Part shown: one piece after another, positions 39,928 through 41,977 of the stretch
Layout of the letters: the number at the start of each line of letters is the position of its first letter
Position numbering within the stretch: the stretch's first letter is position 1
From: Flavobacterium nitrogenifigens
GTDB taxonomy: Bacteria > Bacteroidota > Bacteroidia > Flavobacteriales > Flavobacteriaceae
Assembly: GCF_003254565.1 (NCBI RefSeq)
Contig: NZ_QJRI01000154.1
Coordinates: forward strand, 1-41,977
Reading direction: 5' to 3'
DNA length: 41,977 bases
Notes under the pieces: generated by a model
The model's database searches: none
Told to the model about the DNA's origin: nothing
Seen by the model: the letters and a program-made list of their open reading frames with translations, nothing else
Translations under genes and position numbers: made by a program

Positions 39928-39995
39928 ATGTAATTGAATATAATGCAATTACTTTTAGCAAATAAATTTTACATAAAAACAAAATTAAATTACAT

Positions 39996-40459
39996 ATGAA
40001 ATCACTAACATGTTGCCTGTTTCTTATTTTAATTTTTAGCTGTAATCAGAAAGAACAAACTGAAACCAATTTAACAGTTGAAACTGAAATTCCAGAAATT
40101 AAAGAAAAGGAAGAAATAACTTTAAATAACTTTAAAGAACTTTAAAGAACTTTACTTATGAAGATATTGCTCGCTATACAATGGCTTCTATTATGGGACA
40201 ATCATCGAAAATAATTAAAGTGAGGAAAAAAGACGAATTATATTTCGTGTCTTACATTAGAAAATCTGATCATCAGAAATTTGATTATAAAATAAAGATC
40301 GATGGAAATAAAATTCTTTGGGCAAACATTGACGGGAGATGGAGGGATTCAAAATACGATGAGAAAATAACTTTTGTCGAAAAAGATAACAAGCTTGAAA
40401 TTATTCAAACCTTCGACTATAACTCTCAAGATATTCAAGAATATAAAATAGGAGATTAA
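39996..40459 (+). pseudogene. lipoprotein gene frameshifted by a 10-bp tandem repeat
   Basis: The first frame starts MKSLTCCLFLILIFSCNQKE (lipobox Cys) and stops at 40143-40145 after ITLNNFKEL. The rest of the protein continues in another frame: FTYEDIARYTMASIMGQSSK, then DELYFVSYIRKSDHQKFDYK and NIDGRWRDSKYDEKITFVEK to the stop at 40459. Between them lie two copies of the 10-base unit TTTAAAGAAC (40131-40150), preceded by the related TTTAAATAAC. Deleting both copies restores one frame: ITLNNFTYEDIARYT. Full product would be about 147 residues. Function unknown. Confidence 0.8.
40121..40150 (+). repeat. 10-bp tandem repeat TTTAAA(T/G)AAC x3
   Basis: TTTAAATAAC, TTTAAAGAAC, TTTAAAGAAC, then the partial TTTACTTATG. 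A change of copy number shifts the reading frame of the lipoprotein gene. Confidence 0.85.
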
Positions 40460-40546
40460 ATCAGGTGAATTTACTTGGTTCTTATTTTAGAATAAATACG
40501 ATGTTTGTTCTTTAAATCAAGGATATGAAAAATACTTACTCAAAAT

Positions 40547-41122
40547 ATGAAAATTAAATTACTTCTACTTTGTCTTTTAGCGTTTAATAAATCTTTTGCT
40601 CAAGTAAAAACAAACGACAACATTTGGTTTGCAAAAGAATTCAGTAAGGATGTAGCATTATTCAACGCAAAAGATTTTTTGTTTAAAAATGTTTTAGGCT
40701 CAAGTACAGAAGTCGTACAATTTGAAATAATTCCTCTAGCCGCAGCGAGTTCAGGAGAACTAACAACTTTACTATATAAATGTGAAAGCAAACAAAAAGA
40801 AGGCTTAATTCTGGGTTTTTTCGGCAATTATTGGAATGATGCTGGCGTTGTTTATCAAGGTTATGCTTTTAAAAATTTTGAAAAAAATGAAGCAATTGAA
40901 TTTCTAAATAAAATTCAAACCGCGATTGAGGAAAATAAAAAATTTATAACTCAAGAAGCAGAAAATTATAATATCTTCTTTAAACATAATGATATGGATG
41001 TTTTAATTTGTTCTTCTTCTCCTGGATATACAATTAGATTGTTTTGGAATGGTTTCGATAGTTCATGGGAAAAGACAGCTTTTGATCGCTCTAAGAGAAG
41101 GTTTGAAAAAAAGATCAAATAG
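40547..41122 (+). CDS. hypothetical secreted protein
   Basis: The 191-residue product has a signal peptide (LLLLCLLAFNKSFAQ). The mature protein is alpha/beta with FDxxLF-type motifs absent; visible are FEIIPLAAASSGELTTLLYK, EGLILGFFGNYWNDAGVVYQ, and a helix EAIEFLNKIQTAIEENKKFI. No family recognised. It follows the broken lipoprotein gene by 87 bases on the same strand. Confidence 0.7.
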   Translation: MKIKLLLLCLLAFNKSFAQVKTNDNIWFAKEFSKDVALFNAKDFLFKNVLGSSTEVVQFEIIPLAAASSGELTTLLYKCESKQKEGLILGFFGNYWNDAGVVYQGYAFKNFEKNEAIEFLNKIQTAIEENKKFITQEAENYNIFFKHNDMDVLICSSSPGYTIRLFWNGFDSSWEKTAFDRSKRRFEKKIK

Positions 41123-41161
41123 CTCTAAAGAAAATCTTAGATAATAATTATAATTTTTAGA

Positions 41162-41827
41162 ATGAACAACCCGTCATTAATCCAAGTAGAAAAGGCTATG
41201 TTAAATAATGTATGGCATTTCGGAAATGAAATTCTATATAAGATGTGTAGCGAAAATTTTGATCATAAAAACAATGAACATATTTTAACTAAAGTATTGT
41301 TTATAGGCCGAATTTATGCAGCTGCAATTGAACGTCGAAAGACAAAAAACAATGACATTAATGATAATTTCTACATTGATAAAGTCGTTCCTGCATTTCA
41401 AAACTCTGATATTGACAAGTATTTAAACAAACTCAAGAATTTTAAATCACTAAATAATGACAATTTAAAATCTGTATTGGAAACGCATTTTTATCTTACT
41501 AAAATTATAAATAAAATCACTGAACAAAATAAACGCTCCTTAGTTTCTAAATATTTGCACTTTCATTTACCAGAATTATTCTTTATTTATGACACAAGAG
41601 CAGTTGAAGCATTAAGAAATTATAAAACAAAAGTTCCCTCTTCATTAAAACATATTATTGAATTAGAAAATGTTGACATTGAATATGCAAAATTCTTTTG
41701 CAAATGCTATGAACTGCAAAAGGAGATTCAAGAAAAGTTCAGTCTAAATTTTAGCATCAGACATTTAGACAATTTATTAATCGAAAATGCAAATTTTAAA
41801 AATTCAGAAAAAAGAAAACTTCTGTAA
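41162..41827 (+). CDS. hypothetical cytoplasmic protein with SKYLHFH motif
   Basis: The 221-residue product is all-helical, lysine- and asparagine-rich and without signal peptide. The segment RSLVSKYLHFHLPELFFIYD then TRAVEAL recalls the 'S(F/L)ASK(Y/F)xxFH...(F/Y)PIYDS' signature of a family of small uncharacterised bacterial proteins. I cannot name the family or assign a role. It follows the secreted protein gene by 39 bases, but its AT-rich codon use and cytoplasmic nature suggest an unrelated insert. Window ends 150 bases later. Confidence 0.65.
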   Translation: MNNPSLIQVEKAMLNNVWHFGNEILYKMCSENFDHKNNEHILTKVLFIGRIYAAAIERRKTKNNDINDNFYIDKVVPAFQNSDIDKYLNKLKNFKSLNNDNLKSVLETHFYLTKIINKITEQNKRSLVSKYLHFHLPELFFIYDTRAVEALRNYKTKVPSSLKHIIELENVDIEYAKFFCKCYELQKEIQEKFSLNFSIRHLDNLLIENANFKNSEKRKLL

Positions 41828-41849
41828 AACAATAGTCCTTCACTGCTGG

Positions 41850-41942
41850 CGCGAGCGTCTCACGCCTGCAGAATGAACCCGCTCCACGAAGTCTTCAACT
41901 GAAACGCTACGCAAATGTCTCTGACTTTGCGTTTTTATTGTT
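41850..41942 (+). terminator. GC-rich segment and terminator at the window end
   Basis: GCTGGCGCGAGCGTCTCACG at 41850-41870 is GC-rich compared with its surroundings and looks like a dispersed repeat. Further on, ACGCAAA pairs with TTTGCGT (41909-41932), followed by TTTTATTG, a terminator for the gene ending at 41827. Confidence 0.6.
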
Positions 41943-41977
41943 TCTTAAAAACCCGAAAACCACTCAAAAGTCTCCCG

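Noticed and set aside
39758..39982. 74-codon minus-strand frame upstream of prfA
   Set aside because: It reads through the structured RNA candidate; composition and absence of a plausible start favour RNA over protein.

Overview
The window comes from a low-GC member of the Bacteroidota, almost certainly a Flavobacterium. The evidence is a type IX secretion (T9SS) type A sorting tail, an adhesin of the gliding/T9SS kind, promoters of the Bacteroidota form (TTG, then TAnnTTTG), very AT-rich intergenic DNA, and dispersed intergenic repeats typical of flavobacteria (for example CGCAAAGTTCGCAAAG). I saw no rRNA, tRNA, CRISPR array, insertion sequence or prophage. This is chromosomal DNA mixing housekeeping genes (prfA, pyrF, purU, katA, dps, icmF) with lineage-specific secreted proteins.

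Layout. 1-2.1 kb: 5' part of a large cell-surface protein gene (minus strand, cut by the window edge). 2.5-4.6 kb: a secreted esterase and an AraC-type regulator. 4.6-8.1 kb: four tandem paralogous genes for small secreted proteins. Three carry an almost identical upstream element at a fixed distance from the promoter, and a fourth copy of the element lies in front of araC itself, which suggests an autoregulated AraC regulon. 8.1-13.2 kb: a BRO/DinD-like gene, unknown genes, a TPR-only protein, a T9SS cargo protein, and a two-gene operon of a degenerate ABC-ATPase-like protein and a CDP-alcohol phosphatidyltransferase. 13.4-17.9 kb: a GNAT acetyltransferase, a cluster of REP-like palindromes, and fused isobutyryl-CoA mutase (IcmF). 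18.2-22.9 kb: an L,D-transpeptidase block that was tandemly duplicated and partly decayed. 23-27 kb: small envelope proteins, purU and catalase. 27.1-27.9 kb: a 366-bp tandem duplication that I read as two copies of an unannotated 19-residue hydrophobic microprotein gene or of a small RNA, each ending in a strong terminator. 27.9-30.4 kb: a metal/B12-type binding protein, pyrF and dps. 30.5-36.5 kb: a probable stress/envelope island with a broken csbD, an HMA-like/AraC regulator, a response regulator, a CHASE3-PAS histidine kinase, then DUF4142, outer-membrane barrel, Lmo0937-type, YtxH and holin-like genes. 36.7-39.7 kb: an outer-membrane protein and prfA, with a conserved structured-RNA candidate upstream. 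40-41.8 kb: a lipoprotein gene frameshifted by a 10-bp tandem repeat and two unknown genes.

The best candidates for undescribed biology are the araC/shared-element/tandem secreted-protein array and the duplicated 19-codon microORF. Several decayed genes (L,D-transpeptidase remnant, Coa1-like remnant, CsbD with two TGA codons, slippage-broken lipoprotein) show recent local turnover. All functions are read from sequence motifs and recalled family features; no database search was run.
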